64,000 nt of DNA, taken from NCBI GenBank assembly GCA_024637015.1, contig JAGXGE010000009.1:42653-106652 (forward strand), read 5' to 3'. Positions within the stretch are counted from its first letter, which is position 1. The number at the start of each line of letters is the position of its first letter. The stretch is from Aequorivita sp. (lineage in GTDB: Bacteria; Bacteroidota; Bacteroidia; Flavobacteriales; Flavobacteriaceae). The translations under genes and the position numbers were made by a program. The notes below the pieces were generated by a model. It did not search any database and had not been told where the DNA came from. It worked only from the letters and a program-made list of their open reading frames with translations. Below, piece by piece: positions 55,497 to 62,714 of this stretch.

Positions 55497-55907
55497 TTAG
55501 TCGTTAATCTCGATTTGTTTTTTAACCTGTATAGTTATTTTAGGACGGGTCACTTTTCCCCAAACCACTGCCAAAGCTGGCATAGGAGAAAGGCCTCTAT
55601 CGTCTTTAGTTTCTCCGGAAAAGAAATTATTGGTAGGTTGCCCTGTATTGTCAAATTCTGGTACTGTTGAATATAAGGTAGGTGATGAGGAAAATAGGCC
55701 AATATCAAAGCTTACTATCGTTCCATCAAAAGTAGATATCGAAGCAGGATTCCATTGTAGGGCACCTGAAATATCTAATGGCCGTCCCGTTGCAGCACTG
55801 CCCATTGACATGTTAACTGACCCTACACCTTGCATAATGTGACCCGTTTGAGACAAGGCTGAAACGGAAAAGAGTAAATACAGAAATTTTAATAAAATTG
55901 GTCTCAC
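55497..55907 (-). pseudogene. Truncated FadL/OMPP1-like outer-membrane transport protein
   Basis: The 136 codons start like a full OMPP1/FadL-type porin: a signal peptide ending SALSQ, the MGSAATGRPLDISGALQWNP motif (residues 36-55), ISTFDG and MPALAVVWGK. Normal members exceed 400 residues, but here the sequence changes after VVWGK (near residue 118) into an unrelated 18-residue tail (VTRPKITIQVKKQIEIND) and stops. The most economical reading is a deletion that fused the 5' part of the porin gene to the 3' end of another gene. It may still be translated but cannot form the barrel. Confidence 0.7.
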
Positions 55908-56242
55908 GACTATATAATTTATTTTAATTATTGAATATATTTTTCAAAAATCACATGGTTATAATCTTATTAAATCTCTATAAAGGTATTCGCATAATAC
56001 TCACATAAATATGATAATTGTCACAAAACCTATTTAATAAATTTTACCATTGTCATGGCTTTTTTCAATATTTGAACATAAAAAAACCACTTCAAATTGA
56101 AGTGGTTTTTAAGCATTCAGTTTCTATCTTTTTGGTTTTCATTATTCCAACGGTATATATTTCTAGACCACCTGCCGTTAACTGATTTTTATCATATAAA
56201 GTGTAAATCTATCGTCTTAACTTTATTCAAAATTAGCGAATT
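55908..56242. promoter_or_regulatory. Divergent intergenic region upstream of the sulfur operon
   Basis: About 335 bp separating the FadL-like remnant from the sulfide:quinone oxidoreductase gene. It contains the hairpin at 56082-56110. Further downstream, TAACTTTA about 20 bp before the ATG is a weak -7-like candidate. Nothing else was recognised. Confidence 0.35.
56082..56110. terminator. Bidirectional terminator-like hairpin
   Basis: AAAAACCACTTC and GAAGTGGTTTTT flank a 5-base AAATT centre, with A and T runs on the two sides. It lies between divergent genes, an unusual place for a terminator, which suggests that a gene was lost here. Confidence 0.7.
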
Positions 56243-57475
56243 ATGAAAAATTTAGTCATTCTAGGGGCAGGTACTTCTGGAACCATGATGGCCAATCATC
56301 TAGTTTCTAAACTTGATAAAAAAGATTGGAACATTACGATTGTAGATCAGTATAAAACACATTACTACCAACCCGGTTTTTTGTTTTTGCCATTTGATAT
56401 TTATACAGAAGATCAAGTAAAAAAAGTTGGTGAAAAATTCATTCCAAAAGGCGTAAACTATATTCAGAAGAAAATTGAACAAATTTTCCCGACGGAAAAC
56501 AAAGTTGAATTGGAGGATGAAACGTTACAATATGACATTTTAATTGTTGCAACGGGCTGTAAAATTGCACCACAAGAGACTGAAGGAATGAAGGGAGAAA
56601 ATTGGCACAAAACTGTATTCGACTTTTATACCTATGAAGGTTCCTTGGCTCTGCGAAATAAACTACGAGACTGGAAAGGCGGTAAAATGGTTGTTCACTT
56701 TACAGAAATGCCTATTAAATGCCCTGTAGCACCGTTAGAGTTTGTTTTTTTAGCTGATTCTTATTTTACAAAAAAAGGAATGAGAGACAAAGTTGACCTA
56801 ACCTTTGTTACACCACTTGGAGGTGCATTTACCAAACCTAAAGCAACCGCAGCTCTAAGCCATTTAATGAAAGAAAAAAATATTAATGTTGTTACAGATT
56901 TCAATATTGAAAGAGTTGATAATGAGAAAAATCAAATCGTTGATTATGGCGATACCACCGTTGACTTTGATTTACTTGTTACGGTGCCAACTAATATGGG
57001 CGATGAAGTTATTGAACGCTCCGGAATGGGAGACGATTTAAATTTTGTTCCTACACATCATAACACATTACAATCGCTTGATCATGAAAATGTATTTGTA
57101 ATCGGTGATGCTACTAATGTCCCGGCATCTAAAGCTGGTTCAGTGGCCCATTTTGAATCAGAAACTTTAACAGATAACATTTTATTATATATAGCAGGCA
57201 AACCTTTAAAAGAGGAGTTTGATGGTCATGCAAACTGTTTTATTGAAACTGGCAATAACAAAGCGTTGCTAATTGATTTCAATTACAAATATGAACCATT
57301 AGAAGGCACCTTCCCAATTGCTGGTATTGGTCCTCTACAGCTTTTAAAAGAAAGTATTTTCAATCATTGGGGTAAATTAGCTTTTAGGTGGATTTATTGG
57401 AATATGCTTTTAAAGGGAATACCTATCCCTATGGTAAGTAGAAATATGAGTTTAAAAGGAAAAAAAATAAATTAA
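56243..57475 (+). CDS. Sulfide:quinone oxidoreductase-like FAD-dependent protein
   Basis: A 410-residue flavoprotein of the SQR/FCC family, which oxidises sulfide to polysulfide or persulfide and reduces quinone at the membrane. It has the N-terminal FAD motif GAGTSG (residues 8-13), a second dinucleotide region (TVPTN, GDATNVPASK) and three cysteines. Cys160 in KCPVAPLEF matches the conserved catalytic cysteine of known SQRs; Cys106 (TGCKIAP) and Cys332 (NCFIETG) are less standard positions. The C-terminal amphipathic helix (FRWIYWNMLLKGIP) may attach it to the membrane. It heads an operon with TusE/DsrC- and DsrE-like genes (gaps 11 and 20 bp). Confidence 0.85.
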   Translation: MKNLVILGAGTSGTMMANHLVSKLDKKDWNITIVDQYKTHYYQPGFLFLPFDIYTEDQVKKVGEKFIPKGVNYIQKKIEQIFPTENKVELEDETLQYDILIVATGCKIAPQETEGMKGENWHKTVFDFYTYEGSLALRNKLRDWKGGKMVVHFTEMPIKCPVAPLEFVFLADSYFTKKGMRDKVDLTFVTPLGGAFTKPKATAALSHLMKEKNINVVTDFNIERVDNEKNQIVDYGDTTVDFDLLVTVPTNMGDEVIERSGMGDDLNFVPTHHNTLQSLDHENVFVIGDATNVPASKAGSVAHFESETLTDNILLYIAGKPLKEEFDGHANCFIETGNNKALLIDFNYKYEPLEGTFPIAGIGPLQLLKESIFNHWGKLAFRWIYWNMLLKGIPIPMVSRNMSLKGKKIN

Positions 57476-57486
57476 AAACAATTATT

Positions 57487-57795
57487 ATGGATTCAAACAT
57501 AGCAGGAATTAGAGTAGATGTTACAGAAGATGGATATTTATCAGATCTATCTCAATGGAACAAAGAAATAGCTATTGAAATAGCTAAAGAAAACAATATT
57601 GAATTAACAGATAAGCACTGGGAAGTACTTAATTGGATTCAGGAACAAGTTAAAAACGAGGTTGCCCTATCTATAAGAAGCATTAAAAAAAGTGGTATAA
57701 TAGATATCAAGGAATTTTACGATCTGTTCCCTGGTGGACCATTAAAAATATCAACTAAAATAGCCGGTGTACCAAAACCAAAAAGCTGTATTTAA
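57487..57795 (+). CDS. TusE/DsrC/DsvC-family sulfur relay protein
   Basis: A 102-residue cytoplasmic sulfur carrier. The fold signatures are present: VTEDGYLSDLSQWN near the N-terminus, LTDKHWEVLNWIQ in the middle, and the flexible C-terminal arm FPGGPLKI...GVPKPKSCI with the penultimate Cys101 that carries persulfide sulfur. The second cysteine of true DsrC, eleven residues upstream, is replaced by Thr90, so this is a one-cysteine form like TusE rather than a DsrC that forms trisulfides. The neighbours suggest it accepts sulfur produced by the upstream sulfide oxidase. Confidence 0.9.
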   Translation: MDSNIAGIRVDVTEDGYLSDLSQWNKEIAIEIAKENNIELTDKHWEVLNWIQEQVKNEVALSIRSIKKSGIIDIKEFYDLFPGGPLKISTKIAGVPKPKSCI

Positions 57796-57815
57796 TAAGA
57801 TAAAAGCACAACATT

Positions 57816-58289
57816 ATGAGCACAAAAGTTAAAAAAATGCTTTTCATACTATCCAAAGGAACTATAGAGAATGCATATGCTGCCTTTATAATGGCCAATG
57901 GCGCACGTATGGAAGGTATAGAGTCCGAAATATTTTTTACGTTTTTTGGTTTGGAGGCCATTCAGAAAAAAAAGCTAGAGCATCTACATGTAGCTACGGT
58001 TGGTAACCCTGCCATGCACATGCCTACGATGTTGGGAGGTTTGCCGGGCATGGAAGCCTTGGCTACCAGCATGATGAAGAAAGAAATGGAGAAGTTGGAT
58101 ATGCCTCCCATTGGAGAATTTTTAGAGATTCTTTCCGATTCTGGCTGTAAACTATGGGCTTGTAAGTTAGCTGTAGATATGTTCCATCTGAAAAAAGAAG
58201 ATCTAATTGATGACTTAGATGGTATTTTAACCATTGGTGATTTCTACAATAGAGCAGATCAAGAAGGCTGTCAGCTAATGTTTATTTAA
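57816..58289 (+). CDS. DsrE/DsrF-like family protein (DsrE2-type)
   Basis: A 157-residue protein of the DsrE2/peroxiredoxin-like family that handles persulfide sulfur. It begins with the conserved KKMLFILSKGTIENAYAAF region, contains FTFFGLEAI and ends with the SGCKLWACKLAVDM motif, with Cys111 and Cys116 as probable sulfur-accepting residues. In sulfur oxidisers DsrE2 donates sulfur to TusA or DsrC-like carriers. It is the third gene of the sulfide/sulfur-relay operon. Confidence 0.9.
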   Translation: MSTKVKKMLFILSKGTIENAYAAFIMANGARMEGIESEIFFTFFGLEAIQKKKLEHLHVATVGNPAMHMPTMLGGLPGMEALATSMMKKEMEKLDMPPIGEFLEILSDSGCKLWACKLAVDMFHLKKEDLIDDLDGILTIGDFYNRADQEGCQLMFI

Positions 58290-58404
58290 ATTTACACAAC
58301 ACTGTTAGGTGAATACAAATAAACGATTTTAGGCAGTTGAAGTCACCACTGCAATAGTAGAAAATAATGTTCGAGAAGTTAATTGTTGAACATATAGTAT
58401 TGAA

Positions 58405-58444
58405 AAAGTCCGGTATGTTGCGCTAATACAGCATACCGGACTTT
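58405..58444 (+). terminator. Strong hairpin after the sulfur operon
   Basis: AAAGTCCGGTATG and CATACCGGACTTT form a perfect 13-bp stem around a 14-base loop, 115 bp after the DsrE-like gene. T tract is short, but the stem is the only strong structure between that gene and the convergent methyltransferase. Confidence 0.75.
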
Positions 58445-58629
58445 AGTATTGTTCTGAAACTTGTTCTACAAACTATTTATTTTTAAAAATCTTTATGAGC
58501 TTTAAAAATGAAGCCAACAAATAGTATATATGACTAGCATCCCTTTCTGGGATATAGATTGTACGATTGGAATTAAAAGGGAATTACAATGTATGAAAGA
58601 CAATTTGTTTAATTTTTTGACGCATTTTT

Positions 58630-59385
58630 TTATCTATTTGATTCGTTTAGTACATTGGTTTTCTTTTTTAAGTATTTTAATACAATGTAACTTAAACCTG
58701 TTATAATGCTCATTCCTATAAAGAAATAATTGTAATTGGATTCATGTTTAATAAGTTCTCCAGAGATATCGAATGCTGAAAAGATAAGGAATAACGCAAA
58801 TAATCCATTTTTTTCTTTTTTTAGTACTTTTCTCCAATTAAAAGGGAGGTCAGATTTTTTGAAACCTTTATACTTTGGAATAAATGCAGGAACATTCTTT
58901 GACCATTCTAAATATATAGCACCAAATTTTTTTCTTAAAAACTGTTCTTCGGCAAACATAATTCTCTCGTAATAAACCCAATAGAAAAGGCAAAAACCTA
59001 TTATAAACCAAAGATTACCCGTTAAAATTGCCGGTCCAATCCACATAAAAAAGTTTCCCACATATAAAGGATGCCTTACAATTGAATATATACCAGTGGT
59101 ATTTAAAGTGTCTGCTATTTGACCTTTCTTTGTGTTTCTTCCTGATGTGTTTCTAGCCGAATAACCAACTGTGTAAACGCGAATAAATAATCCTATTAAG
59201 GATATAGTTAGAGCAAACATTTCATAGTAAATTTCATAAGAGGTATTTTTCAATACAAATGTTTCAGGATATATTTCTGTCCTTAAATAAACAATGGCTC
59301 CTATAAATAATATAATTAAAGGCAAAAGGCTTCTATATTTAAAAAGCCATATTCCTTGTTTCTCAAATTCCTCTGCTAATGCCAT
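58630..59385 (-). CDS. Isoprenylcysteine-carboxyl-methyltransferase-like protein (lipid A 1-phosphate methyltransferase type)
   Basis: A 251-residue integral membrane methyltransferase. It begins MALAEEFEKQGIWLFKYR, has five or six hydrophobic segments and carries the PEMT/ICMT motif GIYSIVRHPLYVGNFFMWIG with a C-terminal EEQFLRKKFGAIYLEW segment for SAM binding. Proteins with this start are annotated in Bacteroidota and Leptospira as lipid A 1-phosphate O-methyltransferases (LmtA), a plausible assignment not proven by sequence alone. The open frame extends 57 codons upstream to 59556; these residues are not hydrophobic or family-like, so ATG 59385 is preferred. Confidence 0.78.
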   Translation of the reverse strand: MALAEEFEKQGIWLFKYRSLLPLIILFIGAIVYLRTEIYPETFVLKNTSYEIYYEMFALTISLIGLFIRVYTVGYSARNTSGRNTKKGQIADTLNTTGIYSIVRHPLYVGNFFMWIGPAILTGNLWFIIGFCLFYWVYYERIMFAEEQFLRKKFGAIYLEWSKNVPAFIPKYKGFKKSDLPFNWRKVLKKEKNGLFALFLIFSAFDISGELIKHESNYNYFFIGMSIITGLSYIVLKYLKKKTNVLNESNR

Positions 59386-59794
59386 TTTAAATGTCTTAAT
59401 TATTGATTTACCATTGGAAATACATACAACAGGTTCTGTATTGGGAGGAAGTCCTTTAATTTCAAATTCATAAACCTCCTTAATACAATTATACTTTTCA
59501 ACCTTTTGCGTATTAATCAAAGATATTGAACAGAAAGGATTGAAATTATGATGCAAGTCACTTAAGAAGTTAATTTACATTTCAATTGCATATAAAATCT
59601 GTATATAGGTAATCTTAATGCTGAAGATCTTTTCCAACATTTGGTTTTATCGGAAGTGCTTGGGTGCCTTTTACCTACAAAATCAAATATTTTAGGTCTT
59701 GAGAAGTATTCAATCATAAATTGATGATTTGAATAGACAATTTAAAATGAAGATCAGCTATTTTTAGGCATATAAAAAATAGATATAAGAAAAT
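59386..59794. other. Gene-free stretch upstream of the methyltransferase
   Basis: About 400 bp. The first 170 bp carry the in-frame upstream extension discussed for the methyltransferase. The rest shows no gene, repeat or strong hairpin. Confidence 0.4.
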
Positions 59795-60010
59795 TTAATC
59801 TGAGGCATTTACTTTTTTTGGAACTTGGGTGGTTACAATTAAAACCCCTATTCCCGCTAATTCCGAACCCACAATAAAGGGAACTGAATAACCAAACCTA
59901 ATAGCATACCCAGACAGAAAAGAGCCTAACGAAATCCCTAATTCAAAGATCATCGTAACTACTGAAAGCTGAGAGCCTGTCTATTCTTTTTCCGATAAAG
60001 CTCCCACACT
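59795..60010 (-). pseudogene. C-terminal relic of an MFS transporter
   Basis: On the minus strand about 70 codons encode SVGALSEKE, a TAG, then TGSQLSVVTMIFELGISLG, FLSGYAIRFGYSVPFIVGS and a Lys-rich end VPKKVNASD. These are the last two helices of a major facilitator permease. The TAG probably replaced a Gln codon (CAG), and a TGA occurs just upstream, beyond which similarity stops. The 5' three quarters of the gene are gone, so this is a remnant. Confidence 0.7.
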
Positions 60011-60230
60011 TCAGGCTATAAATACAAATTACAGGTATTTAACCCAAAAAATATGTGAATAATGCAACTTATTCCCAAAACTATGAAACACTATTCAAAA
60101 TGAATTTATCGATCTTAGCATAGGCTTAATTTAAATTTTCTTAAATGCATACAATGAAATCACTTACAGCTATTTATCCAATTTAAAAAGGGAAATAGCC
60201 TAACTGAAGAAAAACCTAACTCAAAAAATC
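60011..60230. other. A/T-rich stretch before a short ORF
   Basis: Nothing coding was recognised. A deletion junction with the MFS relic lies at its left edge. The last 20 bp form an A-rich leader for the small gene at 60231. Confidence 0.4.
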
Positions 60231-60422
60231 ATGAAAAACAAAATGTTGGTTCCTGCATTACTGGCTTCGTTATTTATGTTTATGCTTATAGTATGTTTTC
60301 TATTAGGAACCGCTTTTTCTCATCCTTCAACCAAAGTTGTACAGATGGAAGATGGGGAAATGATAATTATTAAAGGTGGCAAAGCAATGGCTATGACCAC
60401 CGAAATGACAATGAATAACTAA
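60231..60422 (+). CDS. Small single-helix membrane protein
   Basis: A 63-residue protein with one hydrophobic segment (about residues 7-29, PALLASLFMFMLIVCFLLG) and a Met-rich tail (MEDGEMIIIKGGKAMAMT). An A-rich leader and MKNKM start favour real translation. The Met-rich tail is reminiscent of metal-binding periplasmic segments, but this is speculative. It lies alone in a zone of decayed genes. Confidence 0.5.
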   Translation: MKNKMLVPALLASLFMFMLIVCFLLGTAFSHPSTKVVQMEDGEMIIIKGGKAMAMTTEMTMNN

Positions 60423-60443
60423 ATAAAGTATACCAATACCGCA

Positions 60444-61073
60444 TTAATCAAAAGTGACGGAAAAAAAGTATATTAAATGGGGTGTGATATTATTTAGATA
60501 AGTTGTTTCCATTCTATATTTAAAGCTATGATGTGGAATACTAATTTCATTTATCACTTCATCATAAATACAATCTACATATAAATATATATGTTTGATT
60601 TTGCCCATTGAACCCCATCGCTTTCCACAATATCTATACGATCTACACCTGCAGTTGGTAGTGGTATATCAATGTTATTAAATTTCAAAAGAAATTCATA
60701 CCTACTATAATTAGACAACGGAATTAAAACATTACTTGTCATAATAAGTGCTATATCTCAATTTGCAAAACGGAATCATAGGGCGCACTGAATTGAATCC
60801 CAGCATCATTAACTATATGCAGGGTGTCGATAAGTTCTGGACTTTTATTAATAACCACTGCGTGGCTCTTGCTTTAAACGAAATAATATAGCTAACTGGG
60901 TTATCATGGCTTGCTAAAGCCAGTATATCTTCAAAGGCGATATGTAATTGGCCAAGAAGGTTATTATCCTCCCTTTCATTCAAGCTTGGGTGGAGTGTTG
61001 TTTGGTTTCCAACGGTTTCATTTTGGTTGTCTGCACTAGAAAAAGAAAATGAAACAATCCTGTCAAAGGGAAG
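60444..61073 (-). pseudogene. Unrecognised gene broken by at least three frameshifts
   Basis: Four minus-strand frames abut at 60867/60813, 60751 and near 60575 and read on from one another as continuous protein-like sequence: 87 codons (61073-60813, with SLNEREDNNLLGQLHIAFED), 39 codons (60867-60751, with VINKSPELIDTLHIVNDAG), 59 codons (60751-60575, with LLKFNNIDIPLPTAGVDRID) and about 45 codons to a TAA at 60444. Together about 210 residues rich in Ile, Asn and Asp, resembling a surface or envelope protein. No family was recognised. The 5' end meets the repeat and insertion sequence at 61074. Confidence 0.6.
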
Positions 61074-61127
61074 TGAACTTCCCTGATTAGCATTGACCGT
61101 TGAACTTCCCTGATTAGTGTTGACCGT
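61074..61127. repeat. Two tandem 27-bp copies of the insertion-sequence left end
   Basis: 61074-61100 and 61101-61127 differ at two positions only (CAT versus TGT after TGATTAG). The second copy matches, in inverted form, the right end at 62393-62417, so the first copy is an extra terminal repeat. A GGGAAGT/ACTTCCC hairpin (61068-61083) overlaps its outer edge. Confidence 0.8.
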
Positions 61128-61129
61128 TT

Positions 61130-61978
61130 TTAGTTAATTAATTCATTGTCAAAAATAGTCATCAATTTTCTTTCTTGGGGCCCCAAGAAAGAAAATTGGG
61201 TTATGAACCTTTCAGGGCTCATTCTGTCGTTGTTGTTATGCAATCTTTTTCTGTTATAATTCTTTACGGCTTTTGCCGTCATCCTTTTTAACTGGCCAAA
61301 GTCCCTAGGTTTCCAATGATCAAGGTATTCCTCCTTTATGGTTCTGTTGATGCGCTCGGCATAGGCATTGTCCTGGGCAGAGAGTGCCATACTTATCCTG
61401 CTTCCGTTCTTCTTTAACAGGCCAATGTATTCCTTGTAGGTATACTGGCTTCCCCTGTCACTATGATGTATCAATGGGGCGTCGTTTTCACTTAAGGCCA
61501 TATTCAAGGCATCCATATTTGCCTGTGCCCTCATAGTGTCAGAGACCTTATATCCTACGATCTTCTTGGTATAGACATCTATTATAAAAACCGCATAATA
61601 ATGCCTGTTTCCAATGGGTATATAGGTAATATCGGACTGCCATACCATCGATGGGCGGTCAATTTCCATTCCTTTTATGAGGTTTGGATAATAGATTTTT
61701 GAAGCGATGGTTGTTCTTCTATAGTTCTTTTTACGCTTCAAGCGATATCCCAGTTCCATCATCAATTCTATAAACCGATCCCTTCCAATAAAGTCGGGTT
61801 TAAGTGTATAGTACATTTTCTCCACCCCACAACCTGGATGGTCCTCGCGCAGTTCGTCCGCTTCAAGGACCAGCCGTGCTGTTTTATTGTCAAAGATCTT
61901 TTGCCGCGCATCGTACTGGGCAACGGCCTGCTTGCTCAGGCCAACTTCTTTATAGAGACTGTTCAGGGAAAAACTCAT
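61130..61978 (-). CDS. IS3-family transposase orfB (DDE integrase domain)
   Basis: A 282-residue catalytic transposase subunit with an HTH_21-like N-terminal region (HPGCGVEKMYY) and an rve integrase core. The DDE residues are seen in WQSDITYI (near residue 114), HHSDRGSQYTY (near 171) and AERINRTIKEEY (near 207, Glu). The open frame is intact. Its ATG overlaps the end of orfA by 4 bp (ATGA), so it may be made by coupling or as an OrfAB fusion through frameshifting. Confidence 0.93.
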   Translation of the reverse strand: MSFSLNSLYKEVGLSKQAVAQYDARQKIFDNKTARLVLEADELREDHPGCGVEKMYYTLKPDFIGRDRFIELMMELGYRLKRKKNYRRTTIASKIYYPNLIKGMEIDRPSMVWQSDITYIPIGNRHYYAVFIIDVYTKKIVGYKVSDTMRAQANMDALNMALSENDAPLIHHSDRGSQYTYKEYIGLLKKNGSRISMALSAQDNAYAERINRTIKEEYLDHWKPRDFGQLKRMTAKAVKNYNRKRLHNNNDRMSPERFITQFSFLGPQERKLMTIFDNELIN

Positions 61979-62373
61979 TTTTTGTTTGTTTTCCCGGAAC
62001 CAGTTGATTGTGGGGTGCCGAAGTTTTTTTTGATGTCGATGTCAAGTTCATCCTTGGCGATCTCCATCATCTTCTCCAGATAATCAATCATTATCTGCTT
62101 ACGGCCCACAGTGCTTTCAAGCTCCTTTACACGAGCTTCCAGCTCCTTCATTTTTTTGTTGCTGCTGTCCTTCATCTCTACAATTCTGAATCCTTGCTCG
62201 TTAAAGGTAGAGAATTTATGGATCCAACTGTAAATTGTCCCATTGCGAACTCCATGGAGCTTCTCCAACTGGCAAACGCTATACTTGCCGCTCTCAAAAT
62301 CCCCAACGATTCTTTTTTTAAATTCTTCCGAGTATTGACGCTGCTTGCGGATACTCCGTACATTTGCTTTCAT
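61975..62373 (-). CDS. IS3-family transposase orfA (helix-turn-helix)
   Basis: A 132-residue DNA-binding transposase subunit. The N-terminal HTH_8-type region (YSEEFKKRIVGDFESGKYSV) is followed by a leucine-zipper-like coiled coil (MKELEARVKELESTVGRK) for dimerisation with OrfB, and a basic tail. Intact. It starts 44 bp inside the right end of the element. Confidence 0.92.
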   Translation of the reverse strand: MKANVRSIRKQRQYSEEFKKRIVGDFESGKYSVCQLEKLHGVRNGTIYSWIHKFSTFNEQGFRIVEMKDSSNKKMKELEARVKELESTVGRKQIMIDYLEKMMEIAKDELDIDIKKNFGTPQSTGSGKTNKK

Positions 62374-62420
62374 AGTTTTCCACTTTTAAGGTGGTCAACC
62401 TATATCAGGGACGTACAACG

Positions 62421-62476
62421 TACACGTTTCACGTTTCACGCTTCACGTCTCACATCTCACGCCTCACGATTCACGA
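62421..62476. repeat. Degenerate heptamer array, consensus (T/C)TCACG(T/C/A)
   Basis: Eight 7-bp units follow directly after the right end of the insertion sequence (TACACGT, TTCACGT, TTCACGC, TTCACGT, CTCACAT, CTCACGC, CTCACGA, TTCACGA). The unit length equals that of the arrays at 14798 and 45790, but the sequence differs. Confidence 0.85.
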
Positions 62477-62503
62477 AAAAGAATTCATTCCGAACCGGAA
62501 AGA

Positions 62504-62590
62504 AAGAAATGGATTAAACTGAAACAGGCATTTGTAATTGCAAAAAGTGGTTTGCCCTATGATGAGAAATTTGTATCTAAATTGAACTAA
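62504..62590 (+). pseudogene. C-terminal relic resembling an IS110-family transposase
   Basis: The frame encodes KKWIKLKQAFVIAKSGLPYD then EKFVSKLN and a TAA. The LKQ(A/C)FxIAKSGLPYDxxFVS pattern recurs at 63314-63418 and resembles the last 25 residues of IS110/IS1111-type transposases in Bacteroidota. Only the 3' end remains. Family assignment is from memory of the pattern. Confidence 0.5.
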
Positions 62591-62613
62591 AAAGATTTGT
62601 TTTTCAAATCTTT
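62591..62613. terminator. Hairpin after the first transposase relic
   Basis: AAAGATTTG and CAAATCTTT form a perfect 9-bp stem with loop TTTTT, one base after the relic stop. It may be the original terminator of that element. Confidence 0.6.
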
Positions 62614-62714
62614 GTTACCAAAGGTTTTTTTATTTCTGTCCTCTTTTCCAATTAATGATCTTATATAGCTTATATTTAAGCAATTAGAAACATTTATAAA
62701 ACTCATAATAAATA

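Larger units (their letters stand above)
61101..62417 (-). mobile_element. Complete IS3-family insertion sequence
   Basis: A 1.3-kb element with two overlapping leftward transposase genes (orfA, orfB) between imperfect terminal inverted repeats. The left end TGAACTTCCCTGATTAGTGT aligns with the reverse complement of the right end, TGTACGTCCCTGATATAGGT, both continuing TTGACC and both starting with the TG typical of IS3. No flanking 3-5 bp direct repeat was found: CCGT stands to the left and ACGT to the right. This may reflect the duplicated left end or later change. Confidence 0.85.

Noticed and set aside
61069..62422. Target-site duplication of the IS3-family element
   Set aside because: Flanks of both possible left ends (GAAG or CCGT) do not match the right flank (ACGT).
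62421..62476. CRISPR-like array
   Set aside because: Units are 7 bp with no spacers, so these are simple tandem repeats.
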